The position numbers and the translations under genes were made by a program. A stretch of DNA of 64,000 nucleotides from Streptomyces violaceorubidus (lineage in GTDB: Bacteria > Actinomycetota > Actinomycetes > Streptomycetales > Streptomycetaceae), in NCBI RefSeq assembly GCF_000717995.1, contig NZ_JODM01000028.1:19673-83672 (forward strand). The letters are read 5' to 3'. Shown here in pieces: positions 24,566-32,518 of this stretch. How positions within the stretch are numbered: the first letter of the stretch is position 1; each line of letters begins with the position of its first letter. The notes under the pieces were generated by a model. It was not told the DNA's origin. It searched no databases and was given only the letters and a program-made list of their open reading frames with translations.

Positions 24566-25327
24566 CTAGTCGAGCGGTCCGCCGGCCACGTAGAGCACCT
24601 GGCCGGAGACGAAGCCGGCGGCCTCGCCGGTGAAGAAGGCGATGGCGTTGGCGATGTCCTCGGGCTCGCCGACGCGCGCGACCGGGATCTGGGTGGCGGC
24701 GGCGGCCTTGAAGTCGTCGAAGCCCATGCCGACGCGGTCGGCGGTGGCCTTGGTCATCTCGGTGGCGATGAAGCCGGGCGCGACGGCGTTGGCGGTGACG
24801 CCGAACTTGCCCAGTTCCTTGGCGAGGGTCTTGGTGAAGCCCTGGAGACCGGCCTTGGCGGCGGAGTAGTTGACCTGGCCGCGGTTGCCGAGCGCGGAGG
24901 AGGAGGACAGGTTGACGATGCGGCCGAACGTGGCGTCCACCATGTGCTTCTGGCAGGCCTTCGACATCAGGAAGGCCCCGCGCAGGTGCACGTTCATGAC
25001 GGTGTCCCAGTCGGAGACGCTCATCTTGAACAGCAGGTTGTCGCGCAGCACGCCCGCGTTGTTGACGAGGATCGTCGGCGCGCCCAGCTCCTCGGCGATC
25101 CGCGCGACGGCCGCTTCGACCTGCGCCTCGTCGGAGACGTCGCAGCCCACCGCGATCGCCCTGCCGCCGGCCGCGGTGATCTTCTCCACGGTGTCCTTGC
25201 AGGCGGCCTCGTCGAGGTCGATGACGGCGACGGCACGGCCCTCGGCGGCCAGTCGTACGGCGGTGGCGGCGCCGATGCCGCGCGCGGCTCCGGTGACTAC
25301 GGCGACCCGCTGCTCAGTGGTGGACAT
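24566..25327 (-). CDS. 3-oxoacyl-ACP reductase-like SDR (FabG family)
   Basis: A 253-residue FabG-type SDR: TGAARGIG (residues 13-20), DVSD, NNAGVLRD, catalytic Ser in NLSSSSALG, Tyr and Lys in NYSAAKAGLQGF, then PGFIATEMT. The NNAGVLRDNLLFKM segment is close to that of FabG reductases acting on 3-oxoacyl thioesters. The ATG has AGGAGAAG 4 bases upstream. It is the first gene of a two-SDR unit. The role (fatty acid, polyhydroxyalkanoate or secondary metabolism) cannot be decided here; a canonical fabG would normally lie with other fab genes. Confidence 0.92.
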   Translation of the reverse strand: MSTTEQRVAVVTGAARGIGAATAVRLAAEGRAVAVIDLDEAACKDTVEKITAAGGRAIAVGCDVSDEAQVEAAVARIAEELGAPTILVNNAGVLRDNLLFKMSVSDWDTVMNVHLRGAFLMSKACQKHMVDATFGRIVNLSSSSALGNRGQVNYSAAKAGLQGFTKTLAKELGKFGVTANAVAPGFIATEMTKATADRVGMGFDDFKAAAATQIPVARVGEPEDIANAIAFFTGEAAGFVSGQVLYVAGGPLD

Positions 25328-25592
25328 TCGCTGCTTCTCCTCGTCCTGGGGATGCGGCCCGTGCGGAGCGTGCGCCCTGGGTGAGCGACCGCTTAGTACC
25401 TTCCGCAGACGTGACGCTAGAAGCCCTGGCACCCGGTGTCAACGGGACACCGGCCCGGTGTGATCCATTACCCGGCCCCGACGGTGCGCCGCGGCGCCCC
25501 GGTCCCCCGATCGGCCCAGCGCTGCGGGCCGCCCGGGCGCCGGGCCCCTAGCGTCGAAGCGCGAGCCACTCGTGGCCGGAAAGGAGGCGTCC

Positions 25593-26357
25593 ATGCGCCG
25601 TCGCACCGGTGCAGCAGGCATAGCCGTCGCGATCGCCGCGATTGTGCCGCTGGCCAACCCCGCACCCGCCCAGGACCTCACCTCGGACCTGGAGCCGGAC
25701 TGCCGGAGCTTCACCTACCAGGAAGCGGTACCGATCGGGCTGGACGAGGATCCGGGAGCTGTGGACCCGTCGTGCCCCGACGCAATCCACGAAGACCCGT
25801 CCGAGGCGGCCCCGATCGAGGAGGGCCGACCGGACGACGGCCGGCTCGACGGGGGCGGGGTCGGCGACGGGCGACTCGACGAAGGGCGGCCCGACGACGG
25901 GGCGTCGGACGCGGGCGGCGCGGGTCAGGTCCGGCCGGACGGGAACGCCCACGGTGGAGGCGGACCCGGCCTCAACCGTCCCGACGAGGGCCGGATCGAC
26001 CAGGACCGGCCCGGGCAGTCGCACGCCGCGGGCCGGGATTCCTTCGACCAGGGCGGCATCCGTGAGGTCCGGGGGGACGAAGGCGCGGGCGGCGCGGCGC
26101 GGGGGGACCGGGACCAGCCCCCGACGATCTCCGCCACCTCCCTGCCGAGGCCGGCCACCACGGTGCCCGCCCCGCCCGTGAGCACACCGGCGCCCGTGGC
26201 CTCCCCCGCCGTGACGCCGACGCTCGGCACGCAGGGCGGCCTGGGCGGCGCCTCGGGCACCGGGCCCAGCGACTGGGACATCGCCATCGGCCTGGCCTTC
26301 GTCACCGGCGCGGCGCTCGCGTCGGGCCTCGTGATCAGGCGCCGCCGACGCGCCTGA
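25593..26357 (+). CDS. Secreted, C-terminally anchored Asp/Gly-rich protein
   Basis: A 254-residue protein with an N-terminal signal peptide (MRRRTGAAGIAVAIAAIVPL with a cleavage-like NPAPAQ), two Cys in the mature N terminus (DCRSF and PSCPD), a long Asp/Gly/Arg repeat region with units such as GRPDDGRLDGGG and GDGRLDEGRPDDG (about residues 75-110), a Thr/Pro/Ala-rich stalk, and a C-terminal hydrophobic helix (DWDIAIGLAFVTGAALASGL) ending in RRRRRA. The layout suggests a cell-surface stalk protein anchored in the membrane; there is no clear LAxTG sortase motif. The ATG has a strong GGAAAGGAGG ribosome binding site. Function unknown. Confidence 0.82.
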   Translation: MRRRTGAAGIAVAIAAIVPLANPAPAQDLTSDLEPDCRSFTYQEAVPIGLDEDPGAVDPSCPDAIHEDPSEAAPIEEGRPDDGRLDGGGVGDGRLDEGRPDDGASDAGGAGQVRPDGNAHGGGGPGLNRPDEGRIDQDRPGQSHAAGRDSFDQGGIREVRGDEGAGGAARGDRDQPPTISATSLPRPATTVPAPPVSTPAPVASPAVTPTLGTQGGLGGASGTGPSDWDIAIGLAFVTGAALASGLVIRRRRRA

Positions 26358-26364
26358 AGGCACG

Positions 26365-26391
26365 GCACGGTCGGCGCGTGCCCGACCGTGC
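26365..26391. terminator. Bidirectional terminator hairpin
   Basis: Perfect 10-bp arms GCACGGTCGG and CCGACCGTGC with a 7-base loop sit between the convergent surface-protein and DUF3037 genes. Confidence 0.75.
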
Positions 26392-26406
26392 GGGCGGGCC
26401 CCGGCC

Positions 26407-26790
26407 CTACCGCACCAGCAGGTCGAGGAGCCGTTCCGTCTCGGCCGCCGGATCGGCCGTGAGGCCGGTGTGGACGGGGCCCGGCTGGACGATGGTCGAG
26501 CGGGGCGCGATCAGCCAGCGGAACCGGCGGCCGGGATCGTCCTCGGCCGCCTGGCCCGCCGCGTCCCCTCCGGCGCACACGCCCTCCACGGCGCGCAGCG
26601 CCGCACGCACCCCGGGCAGGTCCACCCGTGGGTCCAGGGCCAGCAGTCGGCCCTCGTCGAGGTGGGTGCGGGCGCCGACGTAGGACTTGGCGCGGCAGTA
26701 GGCGAGTACGCCGGCGTTGACGCACTCCCCGCGCTCGACGCGCGGCACGACGCGCAGCAGCGCGTACTCGAAGACGTGGCGGTCGCTCAC
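26407..26790 (-). CDS. DUF3037 family protein, partner of HipA-like kinase
   Basis: A 127-residue protein beginning VSDRHVFEYALLRVVPRVER, the DUF3037 signature, followed by GECVNAGVLAYCRAKSYVGA and ending in TERLLDLLVR. Function is unknown. Its GTG start overlaps the stop of the HipA-like kinase gene by four bases (GTGA), so the two proteins are translationally coupled and probably act together. I know of HipA-like/DUF3037 pairs in other bacteria but not of an experimentally defined role. No transmembrane or catalytic motif is visible. Confidence 0.85.
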   Translation of the reverse strand: MSDRHVFEYALLRVVPRVERGECVNAGVLAYCRAKSYVGARTHLDEGRLLALDPRVDLPGVRAALRAVEGVCAGGDAAGQAAEDDPGRRFRWLIAPRSTIVQPGPVHTGLTADPAAETERLLDLLVR

Positions 26791-27542
26791 CGCACCCCCT
26801 TGACGCGTTCGTGGATCGTGGCGGCCCGGGCGAGCAGGGGCCCGGCGTAGGCCCGGCGGAGGTCGTCGGGTGTGGCGAAGCCGGGTTCGTCCCGCAGCCA
26901 GACGTCCGGGATCTCGGCGGTGACCTCGGCGAGGAGTCCCTCGGTGACCAGCGGCGCGAGGGCGGCGGCGGCCGAGCGGACGTCCGGGGCGAAACGCGCG
27001 AGGGCGTGGTCGGTGGCGTCGTAGGGGCGGGCGGCGGACGCCTCGGCGCCGGGCCAGTTGTGGTGCCAGATCATGGTGGCGCCGTGGTCGATCAGCCACG
27101 TCTCGCCGCGCAGGCGCAGCAGGTTGGGGTTGCGCCAGGAGCGGTCGACGTTGTTGACCAGCGCGTCGAACCAGACGATCCGTCCGGCCTCCTCCGCGCT
27201 CACCTCGAAGGCGAGCGGGTCGAAGCCGAGCGCGCCGGAGAGGAAGTCCATGCCGAGGTTGGTGCCGCCGCTGGACTTGAGCAGTTCCTGCACCTGCTGG
27301 TCGGGTTCGCCGAGCCCGAGCACCGGATCGAGGTCGACGGTCACCAGCCGTGGGACCCGGAAGCCCAGCCGGCGGGCGAGCTCGCCGCAGACCACCTCGG
27401 CGACGAGCGTCTTGCGGCCCTGGCCCGCGCCGGTGAACTTCAGGACGTAGGTCCCGGCGTCGTCGGCCTCGACGAGTCCCGGCAGCGAGCCGCCCTCGCG
27501 CAGCGGCGTGATGTAGCGGGTCGCGAGGACCTTACTCAACAC
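26787..27542 (-). CDS. HipA-like kinase domain protein
   Basis: A 251-residue protein related to HipA/phosphatidylinositol-kinase-like folds. The N-terminal strand-loop GLVEADDAGTYVLKFTGAGQG holds a phosphate-binding-type Lys (VLKF), the catalytic loop reads NNVDRSWRNPNLL (Asp and Asn as in HipA-type loops) and the metal-binding Asp is in WLIDHGATM. It is shorter than E. coli HipA (440 residues) and lacks the N-terminal subdomain, like HipT-type small kinases. No HipB-like HTH partner is adjacent; instead a coupled DUF3037 gene follows. The start is a GTG with a poor ribosome binding site. Toxin, kinase or unrelated roles remain open. Confidence 0.82.
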   Translation of the reverse strand: MLSKVLATRYITPLREGGSLPGLVEADDAGTYVLKFTGAGQGRKTLVAEVVCGELARRLGFRVPRLVTVDLDPVLGLGEPDQQVQELLKSSGGTNLGMDFLSGALGFDPLAFEVSAEEAGRIVWFDALVNNVDRSWRNPNLLRLRGETWLIDHGATMIWHHNWPGAEASAARPYDATDHALARFAPDVRSAAAALAPLVTEGLLAEVTAEIPDVWLRDEPGFATPDDLRRAYAGPLLARAATIHERVKGVR

Positions 27543-27720
27543 TTGTGCGGGCCACCCGTCTCTTCAGCCTTGCCCTCCCCGCGGGGAGGCTCCCCCGGGC
27601 ATGGGGTGAGCATAGTGACCGCGGGTGACCGTCGGCGAGACGGGCCCGGACCGACGTGGCCGACGTCGGCCGGGCCGGGACGAGGACTCCTCCTGGAAGC
27701 CTCGGGGGTCTTCCGCGGGC

Positions 27721-29133
27721 TCAGCCCGCGAAGCGGGCCATCCAGGCCTCGACCTCGTGAGCGCTGCGGGGCAGGCCCGCCGAGAGGTTCTCGTGGCCGT
27801 CGTCGGTGACGACCAGGTCGTCCTCGATCCGGACGCCGATGCCACGCCACTCCTCGGGCACGGTCAGGTCGTCCGCCTGGAAGTACAGGCCCGGTTCGAC
27901 GGTCAGGCACATGCCGGGCTCCAGCAGGCCGTCCACGTACTCCTCGGTGCGGGCCCGCGCGCAGTCGTGGACGTCCAGGCCGAGCATGTGACCGGTGCCG
28001 GCCATGGTGAAGCGGCGCTGCAGACCCAGTTCGTACGCCCGCTCGACCGGCCCCTCGATGAAGCCCCACTCCACCAGCCGCGCCGTCAGGTGGCGTTGGG
28101 CCGCCTCGTGGAAGTCGCGGTAAGCGGCGCCCGGCTTGACCGTCGCGATCCCCGCCTCCTGTGCCTCGTACACCGCGTCGTAGACCTCGCGCTGCAAGGG
28201 CGTGAAGGTGCCGCTGATCGGCAGGGTGCGGGTGACGTCGGCGGTGTAGAGCGACCGCGTCTCGACCCCGGCGTCCAGGAGCAGCAGGTCCCCGGGGCGG
28301 ACCGGGCCGTCGTTGTCGGTCCAGTGCATGATCGTGGCGTGCTCGCCGGCGGCGCAGATGGTGCCGTACCCCACCGCGTTGCCCTCCAGGCGGGCCCGGC
28401 GGAAGAAGGTGCCCTCCAGCCACCGCTCCGAGGAGGCGACCGCGCGGGACAGTTCGCCCACGACGTCGGTGAAGCCGCGCACGGTGGAGTCCACCGCCTT
28501 GCGCATCTCTCCGAGTTCCCAGGCGTCCTTGACCAGGCGCAGGTCGCTCAGCGCGTCCTCCAGTTCGGCGTCGCGCTCGGCGTCGGTGGTGACGGCCGCC
28601 TCCAGGGCGGGGTCGATCCCGCGCACGATCCGGGTCCGCGCGTCCGGGGCGGCGGCCAGGTCGGCGGCGGCGGTGCGCACGTCGCGGCAGGGCAGGCCGA
28701 GGACGCGCTCCGACTCGGCCAGCGAGCGGCGCCGGCCGGTCCACAGTTCGGCGTGGGCGCCGGTCCAGAACTCGTCGTCGTCCCGGCTGTCCCGGGGCAG
28801 TTGGTAGCAGTAGGCGTCGTGTCCGCCGTCCGCGCGGGGTTCGAGCACCAGGGCTCCGTCGCGCACCTGGTCGCCGCTCATGTGCACGTATCCGGAGTAC
28901 GGCCGGAACGGGTAGGTGTCGTCGTTCGAGCGGGTCTTGAGGTTGCCCGAGGGGACCACGAGCCGTTCGCCGGGGAACCGCGCGGAGAGCGCCGCACGGC
29001 GTCGGGCGGCGTACGGGGCCTGTGCGGCGGGCGTGAGGTCGTGCCGCTCCGTGTCCGCCCAGCCCGTGCGCATCACGGCGGACAGCTCCGCCGAGAGCTT
29101 CGGGTACAGGCTGTTCTTCCGACGGTTCGCCAC
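27721..29133 (-). CDS. pepP: Xaa-Pro aminopeptidase (aminopeptidase P family)
   Basis: A 470-residue M24B metallopeptidase that removes N-terminal residues preceding Pro. After an N-terminal creatinase-like domain (about residues 30-200), the pita-bread catalytic domain shows the five metal ligands: Asp in LLLLDAGVETRS, Asp in TADVTRTLP, His in GTGHMLGLDVHD, Glu in TVEPGLYFQ and Glu in VRIEDDLVVT. The GTG start gives VANRRKNSLYPKLSAEL, the usual beginning in Streptomyces, with AAGG upstream; in-frame codons further upstream are not family-like. Expression may be set by the inverted repeats between it and the divergent TrmB-LuxR gene. Confidence 0.94.
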   Translation of the reverse strand: MANRRKNSLYPKLSAELSAVMRTGWADTERHDLTPAAQAPYAARRRAALSARFPGERLVVPSGNLKTRSNDDTYPFRPYSGYVHMSGDQVRDGALVLEPRADGGHDAYCYQLPRDSRDDDEFWTGAHAELWTGRRRSLAESERVLGLPCRDVRTAAADLAAAPDARTRIVRGIDPALEAAVTTDAERDAELEDALSDLRLVKDAWELGEMRKAVDSTVRGFTDVVGELSRAVASSERWLEGTFFRRARLEGNAVGYGTICAAGEHATIMHWTDNDGPVRPGDLLLLDAGVETRSLYTADVTRTLPISGTFTPLQREVYDAVYEAQEAGIATVKPGAAYRDFHEAAQRHLTARLVEWGFIEGPVERAYELGLQRRFTMAGTGHMLGLDVHDCARARTEEYVDGLLEPGMCLTVEPGLYFQADDLTVPEEWRGIGVRIEDDLVVTDDGHENLSAGLPRSAHEVEAWMARFAG

Positions 29134-29183
29134 GTCGTGCACCTTCTTCCGCTGGGCTGCCGGGGAGCCGTTGCGAGGGCTCC

Positions 29184-29212
29184 GCCGCCGCGGGTCGGTA
29201 CCCCGCGGCGGC
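29184..29212 (-). promoter_or_regulatory. Hairpin in the pepP leader
   Basis: Eleven-bp perfect arms GCCGCCGCGGG and CCCGCGGCGGC with a 7-base loop lie 51 bases upstream of the pepP start. The hairpin could be a leader structure or a terminator of upstream antisense transcription. Confidence 0.4.
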
Positions 29213-29251
29213 GGGGACGGTACCGCCTCCGGGAGGGCGCCGGGGCGCAGG

Positions 29252-29266
29252 AGTGCCAGTGGCACT
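29252..29266. promoter_or_regulatory. Candidate operator between pepP and regulator
   Basis: AGTGCC-AGT-GGCACT is a perfect 6-3-6 inverted repeat in the divergent intergenic region, followed by a second imperfect dyad (ATCGG ... CCACC-GGGCC-GGTGG ... CCGAT, 29268-29297) that reaches the regulator's start region. Autoregulation by the adjacent TrmB-LuxR protein is the simplest idea. Confidence 0.45.
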
Positions 29267-29306
29267 GATCGGCCACCACCGGGCCGGTGGGACCGATAAT
29301 CGCCTC

Positions 29307-30290
29307 ATGGCGAACGAGAAACTCGGCGAGTCCCTGCGCGTCCTGGGGCTCGACCCCACGGCCTGCCGGGTCTATCTGTCCCTCCTGGAGCTGTCCCCGG
29401 CACCGCTGGCGGCGATCGGCGCGGCGACCGGTCTGGGCGGGGCGCGGCTCACGGCGGCGTACGCCGCCCTGGCGGACATCGGTCTGGCCAGCGCCGCGGC
29501 CGGGGACGAGGACGTGGTGGCCCCGGTGCCTCCCGCGGCGGGCCTGGAGGTGCTCGCCCGGCACCGGGCGGCCGAGCTGGAGGAGTCGCGCGTCGCCGTC
29601 GGGGGCGCGTTCGAGTCCTTCCGGCGCCGGCGGCTCGCCGCGTACAACGACGACCTCGTCGAGGTCGTCACCGGGGAGGACATCGGCCCGAGGATGCGTC
29701 AGGCGTGGGCCAGCGCGCGCGAGCAGATCCGCCAGTTCGAATCCCCGCCCTACGTCCATCTGCCCGGCGCGACCGACGACGCGCTCGCGACGCTGGCCCG
29801 CGGGGTGACCCAGCGCGTCGTCTACGCGCGCGAGGCGCTGGAGCGGCCCGGCCAGCTCAAGGACGTCATCGAACCCTGTATCGAGGCGGGCGAGCAGGCC
29901 AGGGTGCTGCCCTCGGTGCCGGTCAAGCTGCTGATCATCGACGAGGCCTACGCGCTGGTGTCGTTGTCGATCAAGGATGTCGACGTGCACAACACCATGC
30001 TGGTGGTGCAGCCCTGCGGCCTGCTCTTCGCGCTGACGGCCCTGTTCGAGCAGACCTGGCGCGACGCCGTCCCGCTGCACGGTCTCGCGGCCCGCCCCGC
30101 GGGGCTGGCGCCGACCGACCGGCGCCTGCTGCGGCTGCTGGCCGGCGGTGCGACCGACGAGGTCGCCGCCCGTGAGCTGGGCATCAGCCGCCGTACGCTG
30201 TTCCGCCGCCTCCAGATCCTGATGGCCCGTCTCGGCGCCGCGAACCGCTTCCAGCTGGCCCTCCAGGCCCAGCGTGCGGGCTGGCTGTGA
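29307..30290 (+). CDS. TrmB/LuxR-type helix-turn-helix regulator
   Basis: A 327-residue regulator with two DNA-binding-like ends. Residues about 5-70 form a TrmB-like winged helix (GLDPTACRVYLSLLELSPAP, then TAAYAALADIGLAS), a middle sensor region follows (about 100-255), and a LuxR/GerE helix-turn-helix closes the protein (APTDRRLLRLLAGGATDEVA, then ELGISRRTLFRRLQILMARL). This architecture is typical of Streptomyces orphan LuxR regulators often found in or near specialised-metabolism genes; the target here is unknown. The ATG MANEKLGES start was chosen because the preceding 18 codons are not family-like. It is divergent from pepP. Confidence 0.87.
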   Translation: MANEKLGESLRVLGLDPTACRVYLSLLELSPAPLAAIGAATGLGGARLTAAYAALADIGLASAAAGDEDVVAPVPPAAGLEVLARHRAAELEESRVAVGGAFESFRRRRLAAYNDDLVEVVTGEDIGPRMRQAWASAREQIRQFESPPYVHLPGATDDALATLARGVTQRVVYAREALERPGQLKDVIEPCIEAGEQARVLPSVPVKLLIIDEAYALVSLSIKDVDVHNTMLVVQPCGLLFALTALFEQTWRDAVPLHGLAARPAGLAPTDRRLLRLLAGGATDEVAARELGISRRTLFRRLQILMARLGAANRFQLALQAQRAGWL

Positions 30291-30551
30291 GCCCGCCCCG
30301 GGCCCGGCGACGGCCGTGCCGTGTGTTCCCGAGGGCGGCCATCGGCTTGACTTCGGCCCGGTCGCGGACAACGGTCGTCCACATGGTCGTCGGCGCGCCT
30401 GCCGACGGGCGGCCGGTGCGACGGGCGGAGTCGCGCACGGAGTCGCCCGCGGGCCGGTCGGTGACGGAGGGCCGCCGGCTCTGAACAACAGGTGCCGCGG
30501 GACCGTACCTGACGGCAGATCATCAGGCATCCACCCCGAAGGGACCCCAGC

Positions 30552-31046
30552 ATGACCAGCGCATCCTTTCATCCCGCGGCGGGACCGGCCCGTCGTACCG
30601 TCGTGGCGGCGGCCGGGGCGGCGGGGCTCACCGCCGTGCTGGCCGCCTGCTCGGGCTCGGACGACGCGTCCGGCGACACCGGCACCGTTCCCTCCGGCAG
30701 CCCCTCCCAGGAGGCGGGCGGCAGCGGTTCGGGCGGCGGCGAGAACGCGGGGGCCGGGGCCGCCCTCGCGGCGACGGCCGACATCCCCGAGGGCGGCGGG
30801 AAGGTCTTCCCCGACCAGAAGGTGGTGGTGACCCAGCCCGCGGCGGGCGACTTCAAGGCCTTCTCCGCCACCTGCACCCATCAGGGCTGCGCCGTGAAGA
30901 GCGTGGCCGACGGTCTCATCAACTGCCCCTGCCACAACAGCAGCTTCTCGATCACCGACGGCAGCGTGCAGGCAGGTCCCGCGCCCAAGCCGCTGCCCGC
31001 CGTGCAGATCACGGTCAGCGGGGACTCGATCCGGCTGGCCGGATGA
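30552..31046 (+). CDS. Rieske [2Fe-2S] lipoprotein
   Basis: A 164-residue exported Rieske protein. The N terminus has a twin arginine (PARRTVVAAAG, R14-R15) and a lipobox LAAC with Cys33, so Tat export followed by lipidation is likely. A Gly/Ser-rich linker leads to the Rieske domain: C108-T-H110 and C125-P-C-H128 ligate the cluster, with C113 and C127 as the typical stabilising disulfide. It is a small soluble-type Rieske domain rather than the QcrA subunit of complex III. Its stop overlaps the start of the following PPOX gene (ATGA), so the two are co-translated; redox partners are unknown. Confidence 0.95.
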   Translation: MTSASFHPAAGPARRTVVAAAGAAGLTAVLAACSGSDDASGDTGTVPSGSPSQEAGGSGSGGGENAGAGAALAATADIPEGGGKVFPDQKVVVTQPAAGDFKAFSATCTHQGCAVKSVADGLINCPCHNSSFSITDGSVQAGPAPKPLPAVQITVSGDSIRLAG

Positions 31047-31510
31047 CCGTGCCGCAGCGCCGGGGGCGCAGGATCATGATGAGCCCCGGCGAGTTGGACT
31101 CGTTCCTCACCGGCGGGCGCACCTGCCGGGTCGCCACCGTCTCGGCCGACGGCGCCCCGCACGTGAGCACGCTGTGGTACGTGTGGGACGGTGCCTCGAT
31201 GTGGCTGTACTCGGTCGTGCGCAGCCGGCGCTGGACGGACCTGCGGCACGATCCCCGGGTGGCGGTCGTCGTCGACGCCGGTGAGGAGTACGCCGAGTTG
31301 CGGGGCGCGGAGCTGTCCGGCCGGGTGGAGTTCGTGGGCGAGGCGCCGCGCACCGGTGCGCTGTGCGCCGAACTCGACCTCCCGGAGACGCTGTTCGCCC
31401 GCAAGCACTTCGGCCTCCGGGAGATGCCGCACGACGGCCGGCACGCCTGGCTGCGGTTGACGCCGGAGAAGGTCGTCTCCTGGGACTTCCGCAAGCTGGC
31501 GCCCGGTTAG
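31043..31510 (+). CDS. PPOX-class FMN/F420-binding protein
   Basis: A 155-residue split-barrel protein of the pyridoxamine 5'-phosphate oxidase superfamily: RTCRVATVSADGAPHVSTLW near residue 27 and MWLYSVVRSRRWTDLRHDPR near 53 are the cofactor-binding strands, followed by VAVVVDAGEEYAELRGAELSG. Such proteins reduce or oxidise small substrates with FMN, F420 or haem; the cofactor is not decidable. Translational coupling with the Rieske lipoprotein gene (4-base overlap) suggests a shared redox task, though this protein has no export signal and should be cytosolic. It is convergent with the LysR gene, 22 bases away. Confidence 0.88.
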   Translation: MTVPQRRGRRIMMSPGELDSFLTGGRTCRVATVSADGAPHVSTLWYVWDGASMWLYSVVRSRRWTDLRHDPRVAVVVDAGEEYAELRGAELSGRVEFVGEAPRTGALCAELDLPETLFARKHFGLREMPHDGRHAWLRLTPEKVVSWDFRKLAPG

Positions 31511-31532
31511 GCGGTCGCCCCCTCCCCGCGGC

Positions 31533-32444
31533 TCACCCCTCCTGTGCCACGTTCCGCGCCGCCGCCCGCAGCGCGTCCACCGCCGCCCGGATCGACGGGC
31601 GGCGGTCGGCGTCCGCCCGCCACACCACGTACACGTGCCGCCGCACCCGCTGCCTCAGCGGCACGGTGACGACCTCGGCGGGCATCGGGTGGCGTCCGAG
31701 CAGCGGGGCGATGCACACACCGAGCCCCGCGGCGACCAGCCCGAGCTGGGTGTGGGTCTCGGCGGCGCGGTGACCGACGATCGGCTCGATGCCCTTCGAG
31801 CGCAGGGTGAACATCAGCCACTCGTGGCAGAACTCGCCCTCGCCCCACGTGATCCACTCGTCCTCGGCGAACTCGGCGAGGTCCACCTCGTCGCGGCCGG
31901 CGAGCCGGTGGCCGACCGGCAGGGCCACGTCGGCGGGGTCGTCCAGGAGCGGCGCCTTGACCAGGCCGTCGGGCAGCGGCATCGGCTTGTTGTACCAGTC
32001 GAGCACGACGGCCAGGTCCAGGTCGCCGCGCACCACGCCGTTGATGCCGCGCTCCGGCTCGAGTTCCGAGGAGCGGACGCGCAGCACCGGGTGCTCGGCG
32101 CGCAGGGTGGCCAGCGCGGCGGGGAAGAGACCGCGGGCAGCCGTCGGGAACGCCGACAGCCGCAGCTCGCCCGCCACCTGGCCGCGCTGCGCCTCCAGGT
32201 CGGCCTGGGCCAGCTCGACCTGGGAGAGGATGCGGGCGGCGTGCTCGGCGAGCAGCCGGCCGGCGTCCGTGAGACGCACGCCCCGCCCGTTCTTCGCGAG
32301 GAGCCGCTGACCGGCCTCGCGCTCCAGCTTGGCCATCTGCTGGGAGACGGCCGAGGTGGTGATGTGCAGTCCGGCCGCGGCCCCGCTGACCGATCCGTGC
32401 CGGGCGAGGGCGTCGAGGGTCCGCAGGCGCTCCAGGTTCAACAT
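31533..32444 (-). CDS. LysR-family transcriptional regulator
   Basis: A 303-residue LysR regulator. The N-terminal winged helix reads LERLRTLDALARHGSVSGAA and then SAVSQQMAKLEREAGQRLLA, and the effector domain of two alpha/beta subdomains starts near residue 92 (GELRLSAFPTAARGLFPAAL). It is divergent from an EamA exporter, the classical LysR/RhtA-like arrangement in which the regulator senses the exported metabolite. The 74-base intergenic region holds an inverted repeat and a direct repeat that are good operator candidates. The effector is unknown. Confidence 0.95.
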   Translation of the reverse strand: MLNLERLRTLDALARHGSVSGAAAGLHITTSAVSQQMAKLEREAGQRLLAKNGRGVRLTDAGRLLAEHAARILSQVELAQADLEAQRGQVAGELRLSAFPTAARGLFPAALATLRAEHPVLRVRSSELEPERGINGVVRGDLDLAVVLDWYNKPMPLPDGLVKAPLLDDPADVALPVGHRLAGRDEVDLAEFAEDEWITWGEGEFCHEWLMFTLRSKGIEPIVGHRAAETHTQLGLVAAGLGVCIAPLLGRHPMPAEVVTVPLRQRVRRHVYVVWRADADRRPSIRAAVDALRAAARNVAQEG

Positions 32445-32452
32445 GTAAGCGA

Positions 32453-32494
32453 TGCTACGAGATACCCGGTGCGAAATCTCGATTGTGCTACGAG
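32453..32494. promoter_or_regulatory. Candidate LysR-binding region
   Basis: The divergent LysR/EamA intergenic region contains the inverted repeat CGAGAT-N12-ATCTCG (32458-32481) flanked by a 9-bp direct repeat TGCTACGAG (32453-32461 and 32486-32494). Dyads with a long spacer next to direct repeats are typical of LysR sites that also position an activator near the -35 element. Confidence 0.6.
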
Positions 32495-32518
32495 GACGGC
32501 TGCTCCATCGTTGCCTGC

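Noticed and set aside
30291..30551. Possible gene between the TrmB-LuxR gene and the Rieske gene
   Set aside because: Frames lack a ribosome binding site and are Arg/Pro-rich; it is probably only an intergenic region with a promoter.
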